From: Sporomusaceae bacterium
Lineage (GTDB): Bacteria; Bacillota_C; Negativicutes; Sporomusales_B; UBA7701
Assembly: GCA_022839045.1 (NCBI GenBank)
Contig: JALHDI010000010.1
Location: forward strand, 38,179-102,178
Length of the DNA stretch: 64,000 nt
Reading direction: 5' to 3'
The notes beneath the pieces were generated by a model. The model saw nothing but the letters and a program-made list of their open reading frames with translations. It had not been told where the DNA came from and made no database searches. Below are positions 24,966 through 33,464 of the stretch, piece after piece (the first letter of the stretch is position 1; the number at the start of each line of letters is the position of its first letter). Both the position numbers and the translations under genes were made by a program.

Positions 24966-25376
24966 TTACCTCGCCTTCTTTTCCGTGGCAATGGCCACGC
25001 GGTGCACCCCCGCCAGTTTCAGTTCATCCAGCACCGTGACAACTTTACCGTATTCCGCCTGCTTGTCGGACCGCAGAACGAAGATTGCATCGCTTTGCTT
25101 GTGCATTTCGATTATGGCTCGCTTTTGCAGCAATTCCAGCGGGACGTCTTCCTGGTCGAATAAAACCCGCCCTTCCCTGGTTACGGTGACGGCAACGGTG
25201 CGCGGCAGCTCGGTCCGGACTGTTGACGCCTGCGGCAGGTTGACGGGGATAGTCCGCTGCTCTACCATGTACAAAGTGCTCATCATGAAAAACACCAGCA
25301 GAAAAAAGATGATATCGATCATGGGAATGATCATCAGCCTTGGCTGCCGCTCAAGGCGCAAACCGCGTATTTTCAT
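24966..25376 (-). CDS. exbD: ExbD proton-channel subunit (set 1)
   Basis: A 136-residue ExbD/TolR protein with a single N-terminal helix carrying the proton-path Asp (MIIPMIDIIFFLLVFFMMST) and a periplasmic domain ending in ELKLAGVHRVAIAT. The start at 25376 overlaps the exbB stop by ATGA. It works with ExbB1 to energise TonB1. Confidence 0.88.
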   Translation of the reverse strand: MKIRGLRLERQPRLMIIPMIDIIFFLLVFFMMSTLYMVEQRTIPVNLPQASTVRTELPRTVAVTVTREGRVLFDQEDVPLELLQKRAIIEMHKQSDAIFVLRSDKQAEYGKVVTVLDELKLAGVHRVAIATEKKAR

Positions 25377-25999
25377 CGTCCCCGCTCCCGATTGGCCTGG
25401 GCGATAAGCAAAGTGCATATTTCCTCGATGTCGGTGATGATTCTGTCCAGCCGGTGGCTGAAATAGCTGTAGAGGACCATAGACAATACAGCCACGCACA
25501 GACCCGCCGCCGTAGCCACCAGCGCCTCACCCACGCCGCCGGTGATGGCCAGCGGCTGACCGTTCTTGATATTCATCACGCTGAAAGCTTGTATCATGCC
25601 GATTACCGTTCCCAGCAAACCCAGCAGCGGGGCGATAGTGACGATCATATCCAAATGATTCAGATTTTCGCGCAACCTGGCCGCAGTCAGCGACGCCTCG
25701 CCCTCCAGCACGCTTTCGATCGAAGCGACGCCCTGCCGGTAGTGACAGATACCCTTCACAACAATTCCCGCCACAATGCCTCCCGTTTGCCGGGCGATCT
25801 CCAGAGCCTTATCCCAGTCGCCGCCTTCCAGCGCCGGCTTTATTCCTTCTCCCGGTCCGCCGGCAAGCGCTTTTCCCTCCCGGAAGTATAAATAACGTTC
25901 CACACCGATTGCCGCCACCGCCAGCGAGCATGCGAGCAGCAGGTACATGACCGGCCCGCCTTTCTGGAACACGGCAACACACTGAACAACAAACTCCAC
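25373..25999 (-). CDS. exbB: ExbB/MotA-TolQ-type channel subunit (set 1)
   Basis: About 208 residues, three helices, with the conserved channel region (IAPLLGLLGTVIGMIQAFSV; GGVGEALVATAAGL). The GTG at 25999 is chosen because GGGGGA precedes it; a longer frame to 26068 encodes atypical residues. Gene order ExbB-ExbD-TonB is the same as in set 2 near 54 kb, and the two sets are paralogous. Confidence 0.87.
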   Translation of the reverse strand: MEFVVQCVAVFQKGGPVMYLLLACSLAVAAIGVERYLYFREGKALAGGPGEGIKPALEGGDWDKALEIARQTGGIVAGIVVKGICHYRQGVASIESVLEGEASLTAARLRENLNHLDMIVTIAPLLGLLGTVIGMIQAFSVMNIKNGQPLAITGGVGEALVATAAGLCVAVLSMVLYSYFSHRLDRIITDIEEICTLLIAQANRERGR

Positions 26000-26132
26000 G
26001 TCTATTCCCCCATTTGTCACTGCCCATAATCGGGCGGGCAGCCCACCATCCTTGGTGTATGCCACCAACCCTTCCCATATCTTTTGCCTCTCGATAAGTC
26101 ATCCTATTGTTTTACGAAGGCTTGCCGCCGCG

Positions 26133-26480
26133 TCAAAGAATTGATGTACCAATCTTCTCTAAGAACAAGGCCCCTTTCTTCGCATAGCTTTCGATCGGAA
26201 TTCGCATCGGAGACCTTTCGTTTTTTTTACGTGCATAATCAAGCTGCTCGTCGGAAATATCGACGCCGTATATTAACGCAGCGCCGTCCAGCTTATCCGC
26301 AAGCGCGACGCTCAATGAGCCTGTTCCGCAACCGAGATCCAACACACGGGACCCGCCGGAAAGATCAATCTCTCCTACCGCCCTGCGGTAAAATGGCGCC
26401 CCCATTCCCAACGCCGAAGCCCATCGGTCGTAAGCCGCTCCCCCCATCATCCCTTTGAATACTCTGCCTTTTTCGTGCAA
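26133..26480 (-). pseudogene. Truncated SAM methyltransferase
   Basis: One hundred and fifteen codons. The first ~90 match class I methyltransferases (SRVLDLGCGTGSLSVALADK; YGVDISDEQLDYARKKNE). The frame then switches to unrelated residues and stops, where family members need about 100 more for the fold. It is read as a 3'-truncated gene. It lies downstream of the sRNA-type transcript at 26.6 kb. Confidence 0.6.
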
Positions 26481-26608
26481 ATCGTCACCTCGCTCTCATA
26501 AATATATCCCTTAAAGTGAAAGGGCCGCCATCGATTCAGGCCAAAGGATTCCAGTATCCTTAAAACATATCGCAAGCTGCTTTAAAGACATGGCAGGTAG
26601 GCCAGCGA

Positions 26609-26733
26609 GAAAAAATAAACTCCAAGTGATGATAATATCACTGGAGCTCTTGGCTCTCTTGCGACTGGTTGTGTGAAGCTCCGGGAGATTTCCCGGAGAC
26701 CGAATAATTTAAATGATAATGATAATCATTACC
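26609..26733 (-). ncRNA. Candidate Fur-controlled small RNA 1
   Basis: A consensus promoter (26740-26769) starts a ~125-nt transcript that has no meaningful ORF. It contains a strong 5' hairpin (CTCCGGGA/TCCCGGAG, 26679-26698), a conserved box (ACAACCA ... GAGAGCC ... AGAGCTCCA) and an intrinsic terminator (stem 26620-26646 followed by TTTATTTTTT). The same box and terminator plan recur twice at 35.7-35.9 kb. The Fur box lies over the start site, so expression is predicted only under iron limitation. The transcript itself is inferred. Confidence 0.6.
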
Positions 26734-26769
26734 ATTTAAATTATATACCTTCGCCTCCCCCGCTGTCAA
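26715..26769 (-). promoter_or_regulatory. Sigma-A promoter with Fur box
   Basis: On the minus strand TTGACA (26764-26769), 18 bp, TATAAT (26740-26745). The Fur box GATAATGATAATCATTACC (26715-26733) differs from the classical 19-mer at one base and sits over the start site. It is embedded in a longer dyad (26707-26743). No protein gene follows closely. Confidence 0.8.
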
Positions 26770-26809
26770 TGATTCCCACAATTTTTTTCCGACTAATTTG
26801 CCGCTTATT

Positions 26810-29800
26810 TCACCCCGATATTTCTCCTCTGCGTCCTTTATCGTATTTTTTTCGTCTCGTCAGCCAATAGCCGGCTGCCAGGACAACCGCCAGAAGTGCT
26901 ATAAGCAGGCAGGAAAATACGATGATTTTCCTTAGATAGCCGTCGTCGACAATCTTCAGCGTTTTTTCCCGTTCGGCGGGAGTTAATTCAAACGCTTTGG
27001 CTTGCGTCAGCCCTGTCGCGTCCCGCAGCTGCGGAGAAGCCGCAGCCGGGGCGTTCGGCATAGCCTGCCGCCGGGCCGTATTTTCCGTCCCCGGTTGGAG
27101 GCGTAAAGAGACAAAGGCGCTCATCTCCCGCGTACCGATATGCGCCGCCCCCGAATTGCCGTACTTGGCTAAAGATTCGCGGTACTCGCCGATCAACTGG
27201 TCGACCGTTTCCTGCGAGGCATTCCAGTAGCCCTTGCGGATAACCTCCAGCATACGGCCCACCACTGATTGGTAAGCATCGGGATTGTTGGCGGCGAACC
27301 ATTCTTTCAGGCCCTTTTGATATTTATCGTCAACATAAATCTGTTTGAATTCGTTCCACATATCGTCGTCGACCATTTGCGGGTCCATAACGTCCCAGCC
27401 CCAGAGGTTCTCGATCGTCTTGGCTATTTCCCGCCCGCCGGCATATCCTTCCTTCATGACGCCGTCGATCCACTTGGGATTCCAGTACCGCCCGCGCACC
27501 TCGGTGCGGAGAAAACTGCCGGCCGTTTCCATACGCGGCCCGGAGGGGTTGCGCAGATTGGCTATCCATAGCTCGGGGGTTTTGCCGTCGAGAGTGCGGA
27601 CCGCCATTCCCAGGCCGCCCAGATACTGATAAGGGTCGTCGCCGGTCAGCAGGCCGTACAAGTTGCTGGAACGGCTCAACTGGACGGCCTTCGTCCCTTT
27701 TAGAACCTCCTTGAACAGGTCGACCCGCGCGCTTCCCCAGTAATCGGCGCCGTACACATAACCTTTGCTGTTGAAATAGATGTCGGCCAGCGTTTTTTCG
27801 TTATCCCAGGTGGTGCTGGCGGTCACCGCGTCGTCGAGGCCCGATCCGTAGCTGCCTTCCTGGTTGGAAAACACGCGGGCGGTGCTGAGTTTGCCGGCTT
27901 CCGACGCGTCGAGGCCCCGATCCATAAGATAGCGGTATAGTTCTTCGCTGTGCCGCCTGACGAAATTGTCCTCTTCCTTCTCGTCCGCGGCCAGCTTTAC
28001 CGCCCGGTCGAGCAGGTGAACCAGGTTGGGCAGCATATCCCGGTACAAGCCGCTGGCGGCTATCACCACGTCGACGCGCGGCCGCCCCAGTTCGTGGCGG
28101 GGCACAACCTCCAGGCCGATCACCTGGCCGCCGGCCTTGCCTTTCTGCCACACCGGCCTGACCCCCAGCAAATACAATATCTGAGCTTCGTTGGCACCGT
28201 GGTGGCGCATTGTTTCCACTCCCCACAGGGTGAACGCCACTTTATCCGGGTAGACGCCATTGCGGGCGAGGTAATCGCCCAGCAGTTGGTCGCCCAGCTT
28301 TTTGCCCGCCGCCCACACCGTGGGGTTGGGAATGGCCGAGATATCAATTGATATAAGGTTTTTGCCGGTGGGGATGGCCGCCGGGTTGCGGATGGGGTCG
28401 CCGCCCGGTCCTGGCCGTACGAACCTCCCGTCCAGGGCAGCGAATAAGGCCACCGTTTCATCGCTGCGGTTAAAATCCCGGTAATACTGCCCGGCTGTCT
28501 TAAGAATGGCCGTCATAGCCGCGGTGCTTTTGCCGAGGATCCGCATCTGGGCTTTTTCCGGTTCGAGTCCGTCGAGCAGCAGCGCCTGCAGCAATTCACG
28601 GGCTTTCTCCTCCTGCAGTTCTTCCTTCTTCAAACCGGGCAGACCCGTCACGCGGTCCTTAAGCATAGCCGTCAGCGCGTCCTTATAATCATCCCCCAGC
28701 ATTTCCTTCACCGTGGCCGCCAGTTCCTGCCCGTCCGGCAGCACTCCCAGGGTATGCAGGCCGATGGGAACGCGGTGTTCTTCAATTTCGTGGATTTTGA
28801 GATGCAATTTTTCAAGAAACTTGTCAAAATCATCAATAGACGCTACATCAAGCTCCATGTCCCGGTCAATTTTCAATTCCCGCACCTTATCCAGGATGGT
28901 TTGCCGGTATTGGCCCTTAAGGGTTTCGCCAGCCGCATCAAGGTAAAGGTGGATGTCGGCGTGCAGCCCGGACAATTCGCCGTACAGGCCACCGGCCACC
29001 AGCGGCGGCGTAAGATAACTGATCAATACCGCCTCGCCCCGTCGCTTAGCCTGCATCCCCTCGCCCACGTTATCCATGATATAAGGGTATACGATCGGCA
29101 TGTCCTGGGCCAGCAAAAGCGGCCAATCCGTGGCCCCCAGCCCCTGCTCCTTGCCCGGCAGCCATTCGTGCGTCCCGTGAGTGCCGAGATGAATCAGCGC
29201 GTCGGCGCCGTAGCGCTTTTTCAGCCACAGGTAAAACGCCACATACTGGTGGGGCGGCGGCACCGCTTTGTCGTGGTAGCTCGCGACAACTTTGGAAATA
29301 TCAGTCCGCTGCGGCTGCGGCGCCAGGACAATATTACCCAGTCTTATCACCGGCAACACCAGGTACTCTTTCCCGCCCGCCCGGTGCACCATCAGTTCGC
29401 CCGGGGGCGGTCCCCATTTCGTCACCAGCTCTTGCCGTCTGATTTCCGGGAGGGCGTCAAACCACTGCCGGTATTCTTCCGCCGGCAGCAGCGCCACATC
29501 GCCGGTCCGGACCAGGGCTTCAAGCTGCTCGGGCGCCCATGATCCGACGTTTATCCCGCCGGCGAGCATCCGGGCCAGCAGTTCCTTTTCCGCCAGCGGT
29601 TCCACCGTATAGCCCCTGGCCTTCATTTCCGCCAAAATCTTTTCCACGCTGGCGGGTACGTTTAAAAAGCTCGCGCCGATACTCCCCTTGCCAGGCGGAT
29701 AATTGTAATAAACTATCGCCACTTTTTTCGCGGCGGCGGGCTTGGCCTTGAGCCGGCACCAGCCGGCGGCCCGGTCGGCGATCTTGTCCGCCTGCTCCGG

Positions 29801-30850
29801 CAGCGGCACGGAATAATAGTCGCCCGTATCCGTATATTGCCGGGCGGCCACGACGATGGGGTCGACGGCACCCCGCATTTCCGGCGCCCCCAGCACCACG
29901 TGCAGCCAAAACGGCGGGATGCCGAAGGAGCTGTTTTGCCATTCCTCCGGCGTCTGGGCTGTTTCTACCGCCAAAACAAGATAATTTACCCAGTTTTCCT
30001 GCGGACCCGGTCCCCCGTGGTAAACGAAGGTCACCATCGCGGCAATGACGGGTTTGCCGTTGGCCTTAACAAGTTCGAGTTCGGCGAAGGAATTTTTCTC
30101 GGTCCGTTCGTTTGCATCCATCAGATAAAAGGGAATGACGTTAAGCCCCCGCTTTTCCAGCGACCCGATCACCGCGTCAAGCGCTTTTGTTTCATCCTTG
30201 GCCAGCGCCGATTTATAAAACTTCACGCCGACAAACTGCCGGTTCAGATCGTTGCCGCGCTCTTCATACCACTTCAGGTATGAAGAAAGCTCGGGAAACG
30301 GCTTACCGCCGGCCTCAGGATGGTAAATGCCCGTGCGCGGCAGTTCCAGGGGTTTTTTCGTTTCGACCGGCGCCTGCAAAAAATTTTTCCCCAGATAGCC
30401 GCATAAACGGGCCATATTTTCCAGGCCGCCGTTGGTCCAGTACCTGATTATGTCCGGGTGCTCGCCGAGATTGACATTGGCGATAATCCGGTCCTCCGGG
30501 ACATTGGGTACGACAATCCGTCCGCCCCGGTCTTTGAAAGCCTGCCAAGTGTCGCGGAATTGCTCGATGCGCGAAAGGTCCTTGCCATGGGTAATGATTA
30601 CCGCCAGCGCGGTATTTCGCAGTTCGGCTTTGAGCGTATCCTCATCGACATTTCGCAGCAAATTAAGCTCCAGCGGGTAGCCGGCGCGTTCCCTGGCGGC
30701 CAGCAGCACCTTGTCGTAGCCCGGCGAGCCTTCTATGACAAATAATATTTTCGGCGCGCCGCCGGCCGCCAACGCCGCCCCGGCGGCGGTAAGCCCCCAG
30801 ACAATGCCGGCCAATGCCATAACGCCGATAAGGATAATGCTTTTTCGCAT
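26810..30850 (-). CDS. Exported, membrane-anchored CobN-like chelatase (HmuS-like)
   Basis: A 1346-residue CobN/BchH-family protein. Unlike cytoplasmic CobN it begins with an export signal (IILIGVMALAGIVWGLTAAG) and ends with a membrane helix (IIVFSCLLIALLAVVLAAGY) and a basic tail. Thus the bulk would lie outside the cytoplasmic membrane. Family motifs are intact (ADALIHLGTHGTHEWLPGKE; YQYLGGLGMAVRTLDGKTPE). With DUF2149, ExbB-like, DUF2162 and a TonB receptor this matches the hmu (HmuS) arrangement of Bacteroidetes, where the CobN-like protein acts on haem. No ATPase chelatase subunits are encoded in this operon. Removing metal from imported tetrapyrroles is the leading hypothesis. Confidence 0.8.
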   Translation of the reverse strand: MRKSIILIGVMALAGIVWGLTAAGAALAAGGAPKILFVIEGSPGYDKVLLAARERAGYPLELNLLRNVDEDTLKAELRNTALAVIITHGKDLSRIEQFRDTWQAFKDRGGRIVVPNVPEDRIIANVNLGEHPDIIRYWTNGGLENMARLCGYLGKNFLQAPVETKKPLELPRTGIYHPEAGGKPFPELSSYLKWYEERGNDLNRQFVGVKFYKSALAKDETKALDAVIGSLEKRGLNVIPFYLMDANERTEKNSFAELELVKANGKPVIAAMVTFVYHGGPGPQENWVNYLVLAVETAQTPEEWQNSSFGIPPFWLHVVLGAPEMRGAVDPIVVAARQYTDTGDYYSVPLPEQADKIADRAAGWCRLKAKPAAAKKVAIVYYNYPPGKGSIGASFLNVPASVEKILAEMKARGYTVEPLAEKELLARMLAGGINVGSWAPEQLEALVRTGDVALLPAEEYRQWFDALPEIRRQELVTKWGPPPGELMVHRAGGKEYLVLPVIRLGNIVLAPQPQRTDISKVVASYHDKAVPPPHQYVAFYLWLKKRYGADALIHLGTHGTHEWLPGKEQGLGATDWPLLLAQDMPIVYPYIMDNVGEGMQAKRRGEAVLISYLTPPLVAGGLYGELSGLHADIHLYLDAAGETLKGQYRQTILDKVRELKIDRDMELDVASIDDFDKFLEKLHLKIHEIEEHRVPIGLHTLGVLPDGQELAATVKEMLGDDYKDALTAMLKDRVTGLPGLKKEELQEEKARELLQALLLDGLEPEKAQMRILGKSTAAMTAILKTAGQYYRDFNRSDETVALFAALDGRFVRPGPGGDPIRNPAAIPTGKNLISIDISAIPNPTVWAAGKKLGDQLLGDYLARNGVYPDKVAFTLWGVETMRHHGANEAQILYLLGVRPVWQKGKAGGQVIGLEVVPRHELGRPRVDVVIAASGLYRDMLPNLVHLLDRAVKLAADEKEEDNFVRRHSEELYRYLMDRGLDASEAGKLSTARVFSNQEGSYGSGLDDAVTASTTWDNEKTLADIYFNSKGYVYGADYWGSARVDLFKEVLKGTKAVQLSRSSNLYGLLTGDDPYQYLGGLGMAVRTLDGKTPELWIANLRNPSGPRMETAGSFLRTEVRGRYWNPKWIDGVMKEGYAGGREIAKTIENLWGWDVMDPQMVDDDMWNEFKQIYVDDKYQKGLKEWFAANNPDAYQSVVGRMLEVIRKGYWNASQETVDQLIGEYRESLAKYGNSGAAHIGTREMSAFVSLRLQPGTENTARRQAMPNAPAAASPQLRDATGLTQAKAFELTPAEREKTLKIVDDGYLRKIIVFSCLLIALLAVVLAAGYWLTRRKKYDKGRRGEISG

Positions 30851-30899
30851 TTTTCGCCGTCCCTTTCCGCATTACACATGCCTGAACAATTTTGTTGCG

Positions 30900-31244
30900 C
30901 TATTGCTTGATCATGATGAGCTTCCCGGTCTTGGGGTCCTTGTATACCCTGCCCATTTCCTGGTAGCCCGAGCCGCCCTGCCCCTTGCTGACGTCGGGCA
31001 TGCCGTCGAGTTCCTGCCCCTGCTCCACCTGGATGGCTTCGCTGACCGCTTTGAGCATCTGCTGGCGTTTTTCCGGCGTCATATCCGTCAACAGTACATT
31101 CTGGAGATTCCAGGACATAACCAGGGCCACCAGCAGCCCGCAGGCAAAGACCAGCATGAAGTCGACCAGATTTACCAGTCCGTTGCGGGGATCAGTTTCT
31201 TCGATTAACGTAGGCGACGTTGGCCTCAACCTTTGGCGGAGCAT
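30900..31244 (-). CDS. DUF2149 single-span membrane protein (HmuV-like)
   Basis: A 114-residue protein with one membrane helix (LVDFMLVFACGLLVALVMSW) and a C-terminal GSGYQEMGRVYKDPKTGKLI motif, the signature of DUF2149. The topology resembles ExbD: a short cytoplasmic start, an acidic residue at the helix, then an external domain. It overlaps the ExbB-like gene by about 50 bp. The two plausibly form a proton channel driving the CobN-like protein. Confidence 0.78.
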   Translation of the reverse strand: MLRQRLRPTSPTLIEETDPRNGLVNLVDFMLVFACGLLVALVMSWNLQNVLLTDMTPEKRQQMLKAVSEAIQVEQGQELDGMPDVSKGQGGSGYQEMGRVYKDPKTGKLIMIKQ

Positions 31245-31884
31245 CGTTCATCACCTCCAGGAAACCCTCCAGGATAACCTCCAGAACAGCCAGATATGAG
31301 ACTATCCGGCGCTGGCGGACTTTTGTGATCCAGAAAGCCAGAATGCCGATAACCAACCCGACGACGGTAGCGTCAAAAGCGATTATCAATTTTTGGGCAA
31401 GCGCGGTCAGGTCGCCGCTTCCCAGCGCCGACAACCCCGGCCCCAAGGGGATTAGCGTACCCATCAGGCCCAGCATCGGCGCCACTTTGGCGAGTATGTC
31501 GGTTTTATCCAGCAGGCGCTTGGCCTTGGCCTCCTCCTGCTCCAGTATCCACCGGGCGGAAATCCGCTGGTTTTCCGGCGACGATAAATTCGTGGCGACA
31601 AAGTCCACGACAATGCGCTTGGTTGTGTCCGGCCAGGTGCAGTTCGTTATCATATCTTTCCAGTTGCGGAATTTCCCTGCCCGGAAATTCTCCAAATCCT
31701 GCAGAAACCGGCTGCCGTCAAAGGACTTTTCCAAACGCGCCTGTCGGCTTTCGGCGATAAATGCGCCCAGTTCAAACATTATCCAAACAAGAAAAAGCAA
31801 CAGCGCGGCAATCGTCGGTATCAGCAGGCTCATCGCAAACACATGCATCAGTTCGTTCAAATACTCGGACCCCTGAATTACCAC
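31192..31884 (-). CDS. MotA/TolQ/ExbB proton-channel protein (HmuU-like)
   Basis: About 230 residues with three helices and the channel-forming segment (LAKVAPMLGLMGTLIPLGPG; KLIIAFDATVVGLVIGILAF). The GTG at 31884 has GAGGGG six bases upstream and is preferred over the start at 31950. It differs from ExbB1/ExbB2 in length and pairs with DUF2149 rather than ExbD, as in hmu and archaeal cobN-linked clusters. Confidence 0.8.
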   Translation of the reverse strand: MVIQGSEYLNELMHVFAMSLLIPTIAALLLFLVWIMFELGAFIAESRQARLEKSFDGSRFLQDLENFRAGKFRNWKDMITNCTWPDTTKRIVVDFVATNLSSPENQRISARWILEQEEAKAKRLLDKTDILAKVAPMLGLMGTLIPLGPGLSALGSGDLTALAQKLIIAFDATVVGLVIGILAFWITKVRQRRIVSYLAVLEVILEGFLEVMNDAPPKVEANVAYVNRRN

Positions 31885-31894
31885 CAAGTACCCC

Positions 31895-32590
31895 TCACCT
31901 TCTATAATGATTTGCCTTTTGCCAAATATAGCCGCAAAGCAGGCAGGCAATCATTGCCGTCATGGTTACGCCCAGGCCTTTCAGCGAAGGTATCGCCAAA
32001 GGTTCGAAGACCGCTCCCCTCATCTGAACCAGCGCCGGGACAAGAAAGGCCAGCAGCAGAGCAATCACGCCCCCGGCCAGCAAAAGATGGTCAACCGCCC
32101 GCCGGGCACTCCCGACCGTAGCGGTAATTTTGCTACCTTTATAGGAAAATATGACAGCAAACGCGAAAACGGCGATCGCCTGCACAAAGGCGATAATTGC
32201 CAAACTTGGTCGGTTGCCGTCTCCCGCTAAGGCAAGCATCGCCGCGGCGAGGGCCGCGATTATAAGGCAAAAGAAACCGAACGCCCCCTGAGCCAGCGCC
32301 AGCCCCGCCTTTCCGGGATTATGCCGTCTCTTAACGCAGAATTCCGGACACACCGCCAAAATTGTCAGTCCTACCGCCAACAGCAAAAACCATAGCAAGT
32401 AATCGTCATAATTTTTCACAGCAATCCGGCCGGCCAGACTCTGGGCCGCGCCGGCCAAAGCATATACGGCAATGCCAAATAACAGCGAACCCGTAAACAG
32501 GAGCCAACGCTTGCCGCTCAAGGCGGCAAGCGTCTGGCCCATTTTCCAGGTAATTGCGGTCAACAATATTGACCAAGCAAAATATAGCAA
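31895..32590 (-). CDS. DUF2162-family integral membrane protein (HmuT-like)
   Basis: A 231-residue protein with about seven helices (MLYFAWSILLTAITWKMGQT at the start) and a cytoplasmic cysteine-bearing loop (AVCPEFCVKRRHNPGK). Its position beside ExbB-like and DUF2149 genes and a CobN-like gene matches DUF2162, a predicted transporter family. Substrate unknown; a cytoplasmic-membrane step for metal or tetrapyrrole is inferred from context. Confidence 0.7.
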   Translation of the reverse strand: MLYFAWSILLTAITWKMGQTLAALSGKRWLLFTGSLLFGIAVYALAGAAQSLAGRIAVKNYDDYLLWFLLLAVGLTILAVCPEFCVKRRHNPGKAGLALAQGAFGFFCLIIAALAAAMLALAGDGNRPSLAIIAFVQAIAVFAFAVIFSYKGSKITATVGSARRAVDHLLLAGGVIALLLAFLVPALVQMRGAVFEPLAIPSLKGLGVTMTAMIACLLCGYIWQKANHYRR

Positions 32591-32627
32591 AATAAGCCCC
32601 TTCCCTTTTACGATCTCTCCTCAGCCG

Positions 32628-33437
32628 CTAGGGAATTTGTAGCGTCAGGGTGGCCGAGCTGCTCAACTCATTGCACTTGTCCCGCAACTCCGGCGTCGCC
32701 GGCTGCCGCACGTTCGCCTTTATCAGCCAGGTGCCCCAATGCGTGAGCCTGATTTTGGCGATTCCCTGATTGTCGGTGCGGCCCGTGTAGGCATAATCGT
32801 CCCCGCTCGAAAAACCGCCGTAAGTAGCGTTTATCACGCACGACCGGGCCGGCTGGCCGTCAAACAGGACCTTGACCGGCAACACGCCGCCCACGCCAAG
32901 CGTCGCCGGATTCTCCAGGGGGATAATCTCCAGCCTGTGGCCGAGCGGCTTGGAATACCCGTCGCCTTCCGCACCGCCGACATCTACCAGGGATTTCGCG
33001 TACTGTTCGTAGTACAGGCTCAACATGACGTTTTGCTTGCCCGTTTTCGCCTCGCCTACATGGCGAATCCTGCCAGCATCACGGTAGACGGTGTAAAAAC
33101 CGGGCTTTTTCACCACTGAAATCAGATAGAAGCCCGGTTGGCTGTACCTGATTTCCGCGGCGTGAAACCCGTTATCTTCCGGAGCGATTGTTTGTTTTTC
33201 GCCGTCCGGGCCGACCAGGGAGAACTCGACCACATCCCCGGCGCGTACGAAGTCGTCGACGGGATAGTGATGGCCCCACCCCAGATATGCTTTGTTCCCG
33301 GCGCCATATCCCGGTTCAAATTCGGGCGAATGGTCGGTCATGTTTATCCACAGCGAGTGAGCGGAAGCGGCGCCGGCAAACGCCAGCAGCCAAACCACGG
33401 CTATGCCCGGAATGATATACTTTCTTGTCAGTTTCAC
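32628..33437 (-). CDS. DUF4198-family exported protein
   Basis: A 269-residue protein with a Sec signal (AVVWLLAFAGAASAHSLWIN) and the DUF4198 features: a mature His at the N-terminus (AHSLW), GWGHHYPVDDF, and C-terminal immunoglobulin-like strands (YTGRTDNQGIAKIRLTHWGTW). NikK-like members aid nickel or cobalt uptake, binding metal through the N-terminal His. Here it stands between a TonB receptor and the Hmu-like genes, suggesting an extracytoplasmic metal or ligand handler. Confidence 0.75.
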   Translation of the reverse strand: MKLTRKYIIPGIAVVWLLAFAGAASAHSLWINMTDHSPEFEPGYGAGNKAYLGWGHHYPVDDFVRAGDVVEFSLVGPDGEKQTIAPEDNGFHAAEIRYSQPGFYLISVVKKPGFYTVYRDAGRIRHVGEAKTGKQNVMLSLYYEQYAKSLVDVGGAEGDGYSKPLGHRLEIIPLENPATLGVGGVLPVKVLFDGQPARSCVINATYGGFSSGDDYAYTGRTDNQGIAKIRLTHWGTWLIKANVRQPATPELRDKCNELSSSATLTLQIP

Positions 33438-33464
33438 GCATTTTCCCCCTTATATTTTTTTCCG

